Counted from the stretch's first letter, positions 19,890 to 29,813 are shown. The stretch: 40,524 bases of DNA from an uncultured Candidatus Saccharibacteria bacterium (GCA_946530935.1 CAMNAJ010000004.1:1-40524); one strand, 5' to 3'. The notes: generated from the sequence alone by a model not told the origin. A program made the numbers and translations.

Positions 19890-19997
19890 TAAAATAAAAA
19901 CATAAAAAACAGTCGTGTGAGGGCTAATCATGCAAAGATGGGCGCTTTTAGAATACTCTACGACCGCGCAAACTAATTAAGGAAACGCAGGTAGAGC
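19890..19997 (+). promoter_or_regulatory. Extended -10 promoter and about 96-nt leader with a 16-codon uORF upstream of the pyruvyl transferase
   Basis: TGGTAAAAT with TAAAAT at 19890-19895; uORF 19930-19980 MQRWALLEYSTTAQTN*; complementary segments CTCTAC 19956-19961 and GTAGAG 19991-19996. Confidence 0.45.
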
Positions 19998-21134
19998 ATG
20001 AAATATGGTCTCTTTGAATATAATACTGAAAATATTGGCGACGAGGTGCAATCAATTGCTGCACGCCGTTTTTTGCCGAAAGTAGATTATTATTTTGATC
20101 GCGATAATATTGACGCCACGCAGACTCCAGATGGAGAGCCAATTAAGATTATTATGAATGGTTGGTATACACATCATCCGGAAAATTGGCCACCAAAAAA
20201 CCCGAACCTTGACCCACTTCTTATATCGATGTATATCGAACAACACGCAAATCACGGTAAGCTTGCTAAAGCTTTTATCAATAAAAAAGGAAAAGATTTT
20301 TTCGCCAAACATGGCCCAGTCGGTGCCCGCGATAAGGCAACAACGGCTTTTCTCAAAGAACATGGCATAAAAGCGTATTTTTCTGGTTGCGTTACGCTTA
20401 CTTTACAGAAATCTGATTTAATTAAGAAGAAAGATTATGTATTAGCGGTCGACGTAAAAGATGAGGTCTATGAAAAAATGAAAACCCTCACTCATCGTCC
20501 AATTCTCCGTATCGATACTAACCGCTGTATTCAGATGGATCGAGCGGCAAAATTCGCTCTCGCGGAATATTATTTATACCTTTATCAATCCGCCCACGCA
20601 GTTGTTACTAGCCGATTACACTGTATGTTGCCATGTTTAGCTTTAGAAACACCGGTCTTAGCAATTTCCGGTAGGGAGCCGCATCGCTATTCTGGCTTAA
20701 TTGATCTTGTGAACCACACATCCGAAGAGGACTTTCTAAGTGGTAAGTATAAGTATTCATTAGACTCACCGAAAGCAAATCCAGAACAATACAAAACAAT
20801 CCGCGAAAAACTCATTAAGAAGTGCAGTGATTTTACTGGTTATGACAGCAATAAATCATTCTTTACCTTTAAGAGCGTCGAAGATATGTTTGACAGTCTA
20901 GAATTGCGCACCGCCTTTAGTACTATGACCAGCGCAAGCTTTAAGTTGGAGCACTATATGTGGCATTATAATGGTCTTTCGCAATATGTCGTTGATCTTG
21001 AGCGTGAGAATGCAAAGCTATTTGCCGAAAAACAAAAACTACTTCACGATCTTGACGAGGCGAAGCAACCGGGTATTAAACAGTCTATTCGTTACCTTGG
21101 GCGTTCGGTCAAATACAAGCTCAAGAAGCGCTAA
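19998..21134 (+). CDS. Polysaccharide pyruvyl transferase family protein (CsaB-like)
   Basis: MKYGLFEYNTENIGDEVQSIAARRFLP, GPVGARDKATTAFLKEHGIKAYFSGCVTLTL, VVTSRLHCMLPCLALETPVLAI. Confidence 0.85.
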   Translation: MKYGLFEYNTENIGDEVQSIAARRFLPKVDYYFDRDNIDATQTPDGEPIKIIMNGWYTHHPENWPPKNPNLDPLLISMYIEQHANHGKLAKAFINKKGKDFFAKHGPVGARDKATTAFLKEHGIKAYFSGCVTLTLQKSDLIKKKDYVLAVDVKDEVYEKMKTLTHRPILRIDTNRCIQMDRAAKFALAEYYLYLYQSAHAVVTSRLHCMLPCLALETPVLAISGREPHRYSGLIDLVNHTSEEDFLSGKYKYSLDSPKANPEQYKTIREKLIKKCSDFTGYDSNKSFFTFKSVEDMFDSLELRTAFSTMTSASFKLEHYMWHYNGLSQYVVDLERENAKLFAEKQKLLHDLDEAKQPGIKQSIRYLGRSVKYKLKKR

Positions 21135-22963
21135 ACTTCTGTAATATATTTTGCTGGAATTACGTAATCTTGATTGTGCTCAGTATTATATTTTGTACGG
21201 AAATACCATTCATTATTTATTAATACTTTTGTACTGAATTCTATTACGCGACCTGCCTCCAACGTATCAAAACGTTCGCCACTTAATGGGCTAATGCGAT
21301 CTACTTTTGTTATTAATTTCATTGCGCGTGGTTTTTCGAAATCCACATAGCTACATTCTGACTCCAGATTCTCGCCATCGATAAAGGCTAAAATATTATT
21401 TTTATAATCAAATTCCGTTTGATAATAGTCTTTATCATTTAGTGTAATTTTCTTTTTGAATAAACGTGTGGTTCCTAATGGAATATTTGTGCGATTTTTT
21501 TCTTCCAAATTTTGCTCTTCGGTCAAAGGTACTTTTGTCGTTTCGTTTTTTGCGCGCAGATAAACGTCTTTTTCTTCATAGCCGTCAAGTTTTATGACGT
21601 CCTCCTCTAGGTAGCCGTAAATAATCTTGCTATTTGATGAAGTAATATCTGGATCGATTAAGTATGTCTTATCTCTAAATGTCACACTCTTTGTAAGGTT
21701 AGCAATTTTGAAAACTGCATTCTTTTTATAGATGTCGTCAGCGTTGATCAAATAGTTCTGCGCATTTGCCGGTATGATAACATAATTGTTCGGTTTTTCT
21801 GCCTCTTCAAGGCTGATTTCACTGATGTTTTCTGCTGGAATACAGGCATCGATGTTATTTTGTGTATTATGTTCCGTTCTGAAGCACCATTCACCATAAA
21901 CCTTCGTTTTGGAGGTTAGTTTTAAGATAGTTCCAGCCTTTATTACAGATTGTTCTGCTGAATTTCCGTTGTATGGATTAATGCGAATCGTGTCTTTTGT
22001 AATTTCGAAATAGCGCGGCGTTTCTAAATCTGAATAATTTTCAATGTAGGTACTTCCGAACCATTGATTAAAGAACATAAAGAAATTGCGATTACCGTAT
22101 GAACCGCAGTCGGCTTCACCTGGGTAATTTACCAGGGTAGCATTATTTGGCGTATAAGGTGTGTAGATATATAACGAAGCGGTTGCCATATTTTCTATGT
22201 AAACTTGTTTCACGCCGCAATTAATGTTCGGAGAATAAGCGATGGTATTGACCATGCCTGGATGATAGTTAAATTCGGAATTCCGTTCTTTGTAGCGATT
22301 AAATTGATACGCAGCCATGTGAATTTGGTTATAAAATCCGTAATAGCTCTCGTTACATGGGGCTGTATCTGGGCATCCATAACCAGTAATTGCATTATAT
22401 TCCCACTTGAGTGGCCAATTATCGCCCCACACCACGCTCTCTTTTTTGATTAAAACCAAGAGTACTTGTGGATTGATATTATATTTTTGTGATTCGTCAT
22501 AAATAATCTGCGCCGCCGAAAGCATCCCTTCTTTTACGATGCCGTTTGTCTCATAGAGTGTTTCATGCGTCGTCGGATTCTCGTAGTATTTATTTAGACA
22601 AACGTATGGTGGTTCATGGTATTTAGTATTGCCAGCCGCCATACGCTTTCTGGCGTAATCGGCATTTGTTGATCCTGCTGGCATAACGTAGCCAGTTTCC
22701 TTCACGACGCGTCCAGCTGAGCTGCCTGTTCCCCACATGTCGCAGACCGGTAAGTGCTCATCCATGAATTTCTGAATTTCTTCAACGGTCATTGAATTTG
22801 CATTGTAAAAGATAGCGTCGTCAATGATTCTACCGGCATTGAAATCAGTTGCCTTAACGGCGTCCGTATTCGGCGTATTTGAGAAAGCGAGACCATAAAA
22901 AACACCAAGAAAAGCTAGAGCCCCCAAGCTAAGACTAATTAATCTGAAAAGTCGTCGCTTCAC
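21131..22963 (-). CDS. Secreted protein with lysozyme/SLT-like domain and two homologous C-terminal repeats
   Basis: N-terminal hydrophobic signal; SAAQIIYDESQKYNINPQVLLVLIKKESVVWGDNWP...ITGYGCPD; C-terminal modules ending TEHNTQNNIDACIPAENISEI and TKYNTEHNQDYVIPAKYITEV. Confidence 0.65.
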   Translation of the reverse strand: MKRRLFRLISLSLGALAFLGVFYGLAFSNTPNTDAVKATDFNAGRIIDDAIFYNANSMTVEEIQKFMDEHLPVCDMWGTGSSAGRVVKETGYVMPAGSTNADYARKRMAAGNTKYHEPPYVCLNKYYENPTTHETLYETNGIVKEGMLSAAQIIYDESQKYNINPQVLLVLIKKESVVWGDNWPLKWEYNAITGYGCPDTAPCNESYYGFYNQIHMAAYQFNRYKERNSEFNYHPGMVNTIAYSPNINCGVKQVYIENMATASLYIYTPYTPNNATLVNYPGEADCGSYGNRNFFMFFNQWFGSTYIENYSDLETPRYFEITKDTIRINPYNGNSAEQSVIKAGTILKLTSKTKVYGEWCFRTEHNTQNNIDACIPAENISEISLEEAEKPNNYVIIPANAQNYLINADDIYKKNAVFKIANLTKSVTFRDKTYLIDPDITSSNSKIIYGYLEEDVIKLDGYEEKDVYLRAKNETTKVPLTEEQNLEEKNRTNIPLGTTRLFKKKITLNDKDYYQTEFDYKNNILAFIDGENLESECSYVDFEKPRAMKLITKVDRISPLSGERFDTLEAGRVIEFSTKVLINNEWYFRTKYNTEHNQDYVIPAKYITEV

Positions 22964-23525
22964 TTTGACCCTCCGTTTTCTCTGAGCTATATTTTAGTAT
23001 TACTTGCCATTCACCTTTAATAAAGCGTGTTTTATCTAAATTGACTGATGCGCAGATGGTATTATTCGCATTTGCAATAGCGGAGCTGGTCTCAGTGATT
23101 ATCGTATTACCATTTGAGAAGGTATAAGTGCATTCGCCGTCCTGTTCGATAACGCCAGATACCATGCCGCCAGCGATTACTTTATCGTTTAGCAAACCAG
23201 CAGAACTGATAATTACGTCTGCGTTCTTTTTACCATCCGGATTGGTTGTTGTATTTCCGTTATTTTCCTGTTTTTCGGCTTCTTCCTTAGCTCTATATCC
23301 GTCGTCGCTTATCTTGTCATTAGTCTTTTCTTTCTCTGATTCTTCATAAATCGATGCGGTATTTTTATCCTCTTGATTGTCGATTTGGCGTTTTTCATCC
23401 GAGAGGTATTTCATTAATGTCAATATGCCGAAAGTTAGCAGAGCAACGATTATGACCGTCAAAAACAATTTTAGGCCACCGTATAGTTTCTTGGATTTTT
23501 TCTGATTTTTTTGTTTTTTCGGCAT
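22935..23525 (-). CDS. Hypothetical single-pass membrane protein
   Basis: Lys-rich N-terminus, TM (LKLFLTVIIVALLTFGILTLM), low-complexity linker, extracytoplasmic domain; overlaps the downstream gene by 29 bp. Confidence 0.75.
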   Translation of the reverse strand: MPKKQKNQKKSKKLYGGLKLFLTVIIVALLTFGILTLMKYLSDEKRQIDNQEDKNTASIYEESEKEKTNDKISDDGYRAKEEAEKQENNGNTTTNPDGKKNADVIISSAGLLNDKVIAGGMVSGVIEQDGECTYTFSNGNTIITETSSAIANANNTICASVNLDKTRFIKGEWQVILKYSSEKTEGQSEATTFQIN

Positions 23526-23632
23526 AAATGGTACCTTGCCTTTCTTTTGTCTATATTATAAGCATAAGCTACCTCTTTTTGCAAGCGTTAGCACATCTGT
23601 TATTGTTATGGTGTTTCCCTCAATTGAAACAA

Positions 23633-23663
23633 TTGACCTTCATCATCTTGCTTGTGCTATAAT
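23633..23663 (+). promoter_or_regulatory. Promoter for the large membrane protein
   Basis: TTGACC 23633-23638, 19-bp spacer, extended -10 TGCTATAAT with TATAAT at 23658-23663. Confidence 0.7.
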
Positions 23664-23696
23664 TTAAACAAGTATGTATGTAAAAGGGTGTTTATA

Positions 23697-26600
23697 ATGG
23701 GGTCATTTGGTGGAGATTTGGCTGCCAAAGAGAAAAAAGCGAAGGAAGAAGAATCCTCTGCGCCAGCCAGCAAACTTCAGGCCCAAAAGCAGGATAGCAC
23801 ATGGGGTAATACGCATGGTGCCAGTGAGGCTGATCCTGTAAAGCGCCATTTAAGTGCTGCGGAACAATCGGCTGCAAAGCAAAGAGGGATGGGGGGTGCG
23901 GTTATTCTTCAGACCTCTCCTTTTGACAATAAGAATAGACCACTTATTGCTGTTGAAAAGAAGGACGAAAACGGTCAATCTACCTTCAAAAATGCCGTTC
24001 TTGGTGCAAAAACCAACGGAATTAGTCGAATTAATAAAGGCTATCTAAAGCGTAGTGTTCCGTCTATTGCAATCACGATTGTTATAACCATGGTTGGGAT
24101 TTTGATGGGCGGTACGCAGGCATTGATGCCGTTTAGTCTCGTTTCACAGTTAAAAGGTCAATTTGATACTATTGGCGCATCGACTTCGGTGCGTTCGCGT
24201 ACGTTCTTAAAAATCCAGCTCGACGGTGGTCGCGTAAAAAACTGTACGAAAGCTACAATATTTGGCGGACAGAAATTCGATTTATCAAAACGTCAAATTG
24301 CTAAACTTGCCGACTCTGGCATTACTTACGATAAGAAGAGCAAAACACTTAACTTTGTTGATGTTGATGGTACTACTAAAGCCGTCAAAGCCGCCGATTT
24401 TGAAGCTACCTATAACTCTAACGAAAAGTTCCGCTCCGAATATTATGAGGGTTCAAAGACTTGGCGTGGCGCTGTTGCGGATTGGTTCGACCAAAAAGCC
24501 ACGAAAATCCTCGAATTTATGGGCTTCAAACGCAATAAATATACAGATCGCGTAACCGGCGATGCTGAAACGGATGATGCTAATTTTAAATCAAATATGG
24601 AGGGGCAGGCTCCTGAAGGGGGTGCATCTAGTAAGACAAAAAGTAAAGAGGGTATTACCGAAGAAACCGACGAGGATAACAAAACGACAGTAAGCCGTAC
24701 TCAGAACGAAGATGAGGTGGCAGATTTGGCGTTAAGCGGTGATGATGTGGAAGTCGATTCTGCTGGTCGACCAAAAGTTAGCCAGTCGACTTTGTCAAAA
24801 AAATTAAATGATTTTTCGGCGAAATACGGAAAAGTTACCGGCATTGCATCCGCGGCGGCGCAGACTACCTGTGGTGTGATGAATATTATTAGTGCTATTG
24901 GCGCTCTTATTGCTGCCATGCAAACTATTGAAGTAGTCAAAACGGCCGCAGCATTTCTGGAGGTTCCCGATAAAGCCTCTTCTGGCGCCGATTCTTCTGA
25001 TACGCCAACGAATTCTGAAGCCAGATTGCTATTAGAAAAGAAAGAAAATATCTATATCGATAAAGAAGGAAATCGTGTCAAACGCACGGCGAGTGCAATG
25101 GAGGCCGAGTCGGTTAAAGCACTTTATGAGGAACGTCCGGCCGAAAGTAGTGACTTAGCTGTACGTGGATATAACTTCTCTAGCATGCTATCCGCCGTCA
25201 GTAGAGAGCTAAGTATAGTTCAATCTGCTATCAATGTCAGCACAACGAGCTTTAAGGCTTGTCTGTACACTAAAATGGCGGCGGCAGCCATAGACGCCGT
25301 GGGTGATGTTCTAGAAATTGCCGCATGTATTGTTTCGTTCGGTATTGGCTGTGCGGTTAGCGCCATTAAAAGTGCAGCAATCTCATTAGGATTTTCTGTG
25401 ATTATCTCGACAATCGTGAAAGCGATGATTCCGTGGGTTGCACAGATTTTAGCTCGTAACGTGCTGAAAGGTGCTGGGATTGGGGAGGAACTCGGAAATG
25501 AAATTGTTAATGGTGGCATGAAGATGATGTCGGAAAACCATCAGTATGGCGGCGGTTCGTTTATGGATGAAAAAGGCTTTTCGAATTTCTTGACTCTTCA
25601 AGCGCAATATCATGAAGAAATTGCCCGTTATGAACGCGAAAATCTCAGTCCATTTGATGTAAGGTCGGAAAATACATTCTTAGGGTCTATTATGACAAAG
25701 TTAATTCCGGTCACAGTTCAATCTGGGTCGATACTGTCTGGTATCAGTTCAATGACTAATGTGGTGTCCAAATCAGTGTCTAGCCTATTGCCGGCCGCAT
25801 CCGCAATCGATTCCACGGTCACTGCTTCCGAAGCGGCAGATCGTACGAATCAATATTGTCCATATGTTGCGTCTGTCGGTGCTGTAGCAGATGAATACTG
25901 CAATCCTTATGTTGGTACTGATATGACGACGACAGGCACAAATTATGATCCAGCTGATGTAGTAAATATTGTTGCTGCTATCGATGAAAATCTTGGTTCT
26001 GTTGATCTAGTAGAAAATGATGACGGTACGGTTCAGTTGGCATCGACAACCCTCGCGGTAGATAGCGGTGCCGACGTGGCTCCAATTCGTAAGGGAAGTC
26101 GCATCGCAAACTGGATTACTTTCTGTTCACAAAAACAGTCTCAACTTGGTATGCCGGATCAAAACGTAATTGACGCAGTTGATGGCACAAGTACCGGTAG
26201 TACATTGGGTGATTCCTTCCTTGGCGCAATCCCTGTTTTCGGCGATATTATTGATGCAATCTCCAACGCAATTCAGCTAGCTTGGTATGGCTACATTAGT
26301 GGTGAAGCGTGTGTAATGAATAATAATAGCGGCTCATCGTATGTAGATGAAAATGGCAACGTACTTGCTGTTGCGATAGATGGTAATGGTAATAAGGTCG
26401 ACTTAGCTAGAAGACCATTCAGTACTGACGCTGAAGGTAATGTGACATATGTTGACCAGTTTACCGGTAACGTTCCTAGCTGGAGTGAGGCAAAGTACTA
26501 TCAGCGCTACATCGAGGATCAGCGCCTGGCAGAAGCTTCTGGCTTAATTGAAAAATCTTCTGTTACGGCTTTTCTCGAAGAATATTATAAAGAACATCCT

Positions 26601-26855
26601 CTAGATAACTCTTACGAGGGCATCCTGGCTCGCCGCTCAGGCTTAACGAAAGATCAAGTCGTCATTGCATTAGATTTATTAGACTACAATGAATTCTTAG
26701 CAAGCTATGACCCAACCGAAATGTATCCACTAGCGCACGAATCCGAAGATCCTGATTATCGTATCGAGAATCACGAAGATATAGATAGTTCGTTCGTAAT
26801 GGCTATGAATAATCTGTATGATATTGAGAAACGTCGCCTGGCTACTGTTGGTTAA
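23697..26855 (+). CDS. Large (1052-aa) hypothetical membrane protein with several hydrophobic segments
   Basis: ATG at 23697 with upstream aaaaggg; the ORF-track start at 23652 lies in the promoter. TM near residue 130 and a hydrophobic, Cys-containing central region (AIDAVGDVLEIAACIVSFGIGCAVSAIKSAAISLGFSVIIS). Confidence 0.85.
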   Translation: MGSFGGDLAAKEKKAKEEESSAPASKLQAQKQDSTWGNTHGASEADPVKRHLSAAEQSAAKQRGMGGAVILQTSPFDNKNRPLIAVEKKDENGQSTFKNAVLGAKTNGISRINKGYLKRSVPSIAITIVITMVGILMGGTQALMPFSLVSQLKGQFDTIGASTSVRSRTFLKIQLDGGRVKNCTKATIFGGQKFDLSKRQIAKLADSGITYDKKSKTLNFVDVDGTTKAVKAADFEATYNSNEKFRSEYYEGSKTWRGAVADWFDQKATKILEFMGFKRNKYTDRVTGDAETDDANFKSNMEGQAPEGGASSKTKSKEGITEETDEDNKTTVSRTQNEDEVADLALSGDDVEVDSAGRPKVSQSTLSKKLNDFSAKYGKVTGIASAAAQTTCGVMNIISAIGALIAAMQTIEVVKTAAAFLEVPDKASSGADSSDTPTNSEARLLLEKKENIYIDKEGNRVKRTASAMEAESVKALYEERPAESSDLAVRGYNFSSMLSAVSRELSIVQSAINVSTTSFKACLYTKMAAAAIDAVGDVLEIAACIVSFGIGCAVSAIKSAAISLGFSVIISTIVKAMIPWVAQILARNVLKGAGIGEELGNEIVNGGMKMMSENHQYGGGSFMDEKGFSNFLTLQAQYHEEIARYERENLSPFDVRSENTFLGSIMTKLIPVTVQSGSILSGISSMTNVVSKSVSSLLPAASAIDSTVTASEAADRTNQYCPYVASVGAVADEYCNPYVGTDMTTTGTNYDPADVVNIVAAIDENLGSVDLVENDDGTVQLASTTLAVDSGADVAPIRKGSRIANWITFCSQKQSQLGMPDQNVIDAVDGTSTGSTLGDSFLGAIPVFGDIIDAISNAIQLAWYGYISGEACVMNNNSGSSYVDENGNVLAVAIDGNGNKVDLARRPFSTDAEGNVTYVDQFTGNVPSWSEAKYYQRYIEDQRLAEASGLIEKSSVTAFLEEYYKEHPLDNSYEGILARRSGLTKDQVVIALDLLDYNEFLASYDPTEMYPLAHESEDPDYRIENHEDIDSSFVMAMNNLYDIEKRRLATVG

Positions 26856-26870
26856 TCGCATAAAAGAAGA

Positions 26871-26904
26871 AAAAGCCACTCCCGTCTGGGGGTGGCTTTT
26901 CTTT
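26871..26904. terminator. Bidirectional Rho-independent terminator between convergent genes
   Basis: AAAA-GCCACTCCC-gtct-GGGGGTGGC-TTTTCTTTT; A-tract on the 5' side and T-tract on the 3' side. Confidence 0.9.
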
Positions 26905-26908
26905 TGGC

Positions 26909-27922
26909 TTATGGGAGCCTGTAGTTGTTGCTTGTCCAAATTGATGAGCCGAAATCTTCCTTATAATTAGGATCGCTTTTATTGCTCGCGCCATACTGGA
27001 TGAAATATGCAAGCAATTCGATCTGGTCTTCCGACATTCCCCACTCTGAACCGTTGACGGAATACATCGAGTCGAGCGCATCACTAACGCCAATGTTTAC
27101 GTAGAAACTCTTATTTATGAGTTCCCAGTATTTTACCGGCGTAAGACCATAATCGTTCATTGGCATTTCGCTAGTATGGAAGAATGCAAGATTTATATCC
27201 CTCGACTCGGATCTTGCTGAATTGATTTTGCCGTTTGGCTGGACAGTAATATCATCAAAACCCCAATCTTCTAGCAAAGACTTCAGGTCGAAGTCGTTAT
27301 TCTCGTCGACGTAATCCCAAACATTAATGTCGCTCTCGAAGTTTATGGATTCGACATTATACTCGTATTTTCCGTTAGCATTCGGGCTAATGTCGGGGTG
27401 GCTAACAGTAGTTGTTTTATTTGCATTATTCATGCCGTTGTAATTACTGTTAGTGTCGTTGTTGGTGCTGGTGTTGGATCCCTGTGGCGGCCCGCTCATT
27501 CCTTTGAATAGTTCGTCGTACTTCTTGAAATCCTTATCGATTGCCGACAACTGGCTTTCGGTAAGTGTGAAGTTCCATGTTTCGCCGTCAGGCATTGTAA
27601 TCGTCATCGAAGAGTAATCGGTTGACAATTCTGAAATGAACTCACCATTGCCAATTGTGAACTGATAAGAGTCGTCGATAGTGTAATTGCGTTTTGCGAC
27701 GCCTACCCAGTTTTCACCGTACGTTTTGATGATATAGCAGACGCCGTTTGGCCAGAACTCAATTCTGTACCCGTAATCTCCATCTACGGCCCTCCATACC
27801 TCGTTGGTTAGTTTGTCGTAGCGTTCGCCCTCTGAGTCATTCTTACCGCAGCCGGTCAAAACCAGTGCGAGTCCAAGAATAACTACAAGTCCCATAATGA
27901 TAAGGTTCGTTTTCTTTCTCAT
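26909..27922 (-). CDS. Hypothetical lipoprotein
   Basis: MRKKTNLIIMGLVVILGLALVLTGCGK lipobox; strong RBS (aaaggagggg) before this Met; ORF-track start at 27961 is too early. Confidence 0.85.
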   Translation of the reverse strand: MRKKTNLIIMGLVVILGLALVLTGCGKNDSEGERYDKLTNEVWRAVDGDYGYRIEFWPNGVCYIIKTYGENWVGVAKRNYTIDDSYQFTIGNGEFISELSTDYSSMTITMPDGETWNFTLTESQLSAIDKDFKKYDELFKGMSGPPQGSNTSTNNDTNSNYNGMNNANKTTTVSHPDISPNANGKYEYNVESINFESDINVWDYVDENNDFDLKSLLEDWGFDDITVQPNGKINSARSESRDINLAFFHTSEMPMNDYGLTPVKYWELINKSFYVNIGVSDALDSMYSVNGSEWGMSEDQIELLAYFIQYGASNKSDPNYKEDFGSSIWTSNNYRLP

Positions 27923-28095
27923 TTTTGACCCCTCCTTTACTGGTGAGAAAAAAATCTCCATGCCTGTGCGTGCATAAAATAGGCATCTATTTCTTTTTTA
28001 ACATTTTTCCCCTAAAAACTCAAACATAAGCACAAATCTAACAGGGGTGGCTAATGCTGGCAAAAACGATGAAAAAATGATATAATATATAGACT

Positions 28096-29034
28096 ATGCA
28101 GTTTTGGAAACAATTTGAACCAGGTTTTACTTGTCTTGCGCCGATGGAGGGCGTGACTGATATTGCCTTTCGCCAAGTCGTAACCAAAGCTGCGCGCCCA
28201 GACATCTTTTTTACTGAGTTCACTAATGTGAATAGTTACAATAGCGAAAAAGGTCGCCATAATGCGCTCGATCGTTTTCAGACGCTACCGAGCGAAAAAC
28301 CTATTGTTGCTCAAATTTGGGGAACAAAACCAGAATTCTTTACTGAAACCGCCCAGGCACTTAAGCAGCTCGGATTCGAGGCCGTGGACATTAATATGGG
28401 ATGCCCAGATCGTCATGTTGTTGCTACTGGCGGTGGCTCAGGCTTAATTCGTACACCAGAACTTGCAAAAGAAATTATTCGCGCTACTAAAATGGCGGGT
28501 CTACCAACATCTGTTAAAACTCGTCTTGGCTATAGTCAGGTAGAAGAATGGCGTGGTTGGCTTACGAATATTTTGACTGAATATCCGGACGCATTGACCG
28601 TGCATCTTCGTACGAAAAAAGAAATGTCGAAGGTTGCTGCGCACTACGAATTAGTACCGGAAATTATCGCGCTCAAAAACGAACTTTCTCCAGAAACGGT
28701 CTTAATTATTAACGGCGATATTGAAACGCCGGCCGATGGTCAAAAGTTTATCGATATGGGGGTTGATGGTTTAATGATTGGTCGTGGTGTTTTTCATAAT
28801 CCATTTTGTTTTGAAAAACAACCTCGCGCACACAGCAGAGAAGAATTAATTGATTTAATGCGATGTCATCTCGATCTCTACGACAAGTACGAACTGTCAC
28901 CATACGACCCACTTAAGCATTTCTATAAAATTTATATTAATAACTTTCCTAGTGCGTCCGATCTTCGTGCGAAATTAATGGAAACTAAAACTACCGACGA
29001 GGCGCGCGCGGTGCTAGATGAGTTTACGAAATAA
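28096..29034 (+). CDS. dus: tRNA-dihydrouridine synthase
   Basis: APMEGVTDIAFRQVV, VDINMGCPDRHVVATGGGSGLIRTPELAKEII, PTSVKTRLGY, INGDIETPADGQKFIDMGVDGLMIGRG. Confidence 0.93.
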   Translation: MQFWKQFEPGFTCLAPMEGVTDIAFRQVVTKAARPDIFFTEFTNVNSYNSEKGRHNALDRFQTLPSEKPIVAQIWGTKPEFFTETAQALKQLGFEAVDINMGCPDRHVVATGGGSGLIRTPELAKEIIRATKMAGLPTSVKTRLGYSQVEEWRGWLTNILTEYPDALTVHLRTKKEMSKVAAHYELVPEIIALKNELSPETVLIINGDIETPADGQKFIDMGVDGLMIGRGVFHNPFCFEKQPRAHSREELIDLMRCHLDLYDKYELSPYDPLKHFYKIYINNFPSASDLRAKLMETKTTDEARAVLDEFTK

Positions 29035-29813
29035 TGAAAAAACAAGAGCAGACACGTCCAACATTAATTTTCATTCATGGCATGCGTGGCAATCACCATG
29101 GTTTAATTTATGTCGCCCGTCAGTTACGTGACCGATATAATGTACTCGTGCCAGACATCCCAGGCTCCGGAAAACGTCCTGAATTGCAAAATAAAACTAA
29201 TGAAGGCTACGCAGATTGGTTGCATCAATATATTGCCGATCAACATTTAGCGCAAAAACCGATTATAATTGGTCACTCGATGGGCTCAATTATCTCATCA
29301 AACTTTATTCGCAAATATCCGAACGATATCGATAGTCGCGTAATCTATCTCGCGCCAGTTTTTCGTACGCGCAAAGCTAAAAAGCAGAGCATCCGTCGTT
29401 ATAAACTCGTGTATTTTTGTCTCGGAATTCTTTTGCCAACATCCTGGGCTTATAAATTCGAGAGCAGCCATTTTCTTTCTTACGTAATTTCGCACTTTTT
29501 AACGGTCGACAAAACCCAACAAAAGAAAATTGACGACATCCATTATCGTTATTCCGGTCGTTTTTCGACACACAAGTCATTTATTGCGGATGTAAAAATC
29601 GCCATGTGCGAGACAACCTGGCTCACCGATAAGAAGAATACTTTAGTTGTATTTGGTAAAGGCGACAAACTTACTTCGTATAAATATGCTTCAGAGCGTT
29701 GTAAAAAATACAACGCTACCTTCAAGCTACTAGAAGGCACTGGCCATTTTCTGAACTACGAACGACCAGCCGAAGTAGCTAATATCATTGATGATTTTAT
29801 TACAAACAATTAA
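29034..29813 (+). CDS. Alpha/beta hydrolase
   Basis: IFIHGMRGNHHGLIYVARQL, nucleophile elbow IIGHSMGSIISS, C-terminal LLEGTGHFLNYERPAEV. Confidence 0.88.
   Translation: MKKQEQTRPTLIFIHGMRGNHHGLIYVARQLRDRYNVLVPDIPGSGKRPELQNKTNEGYADWLHQYIADQHLAQKPIIIGHSMGSIISSNFIRKYPNDIDSRVIYLAPVFRTRKAKKQSIRRYKLVYFCLGILLPTSWAYKFESSHFLSYVISHFLTVDKTQQKKIDDIHYRYSGRFSTHKSFIADVKIAMCETTWLTDKKNTLVVFGKGDKLTSYKYASERCKKYNATFKLLEGTGHFLNYERPAEVANIIDDFITNN

Noticed and set aside
28010-28046. CCCCT...AGGGG pairing between the lipoprotein and dus genes
   Set aside because: Only 5 bp with a long AT-rich loop and no T-tract; not a credible terminator or regulatory RNA.
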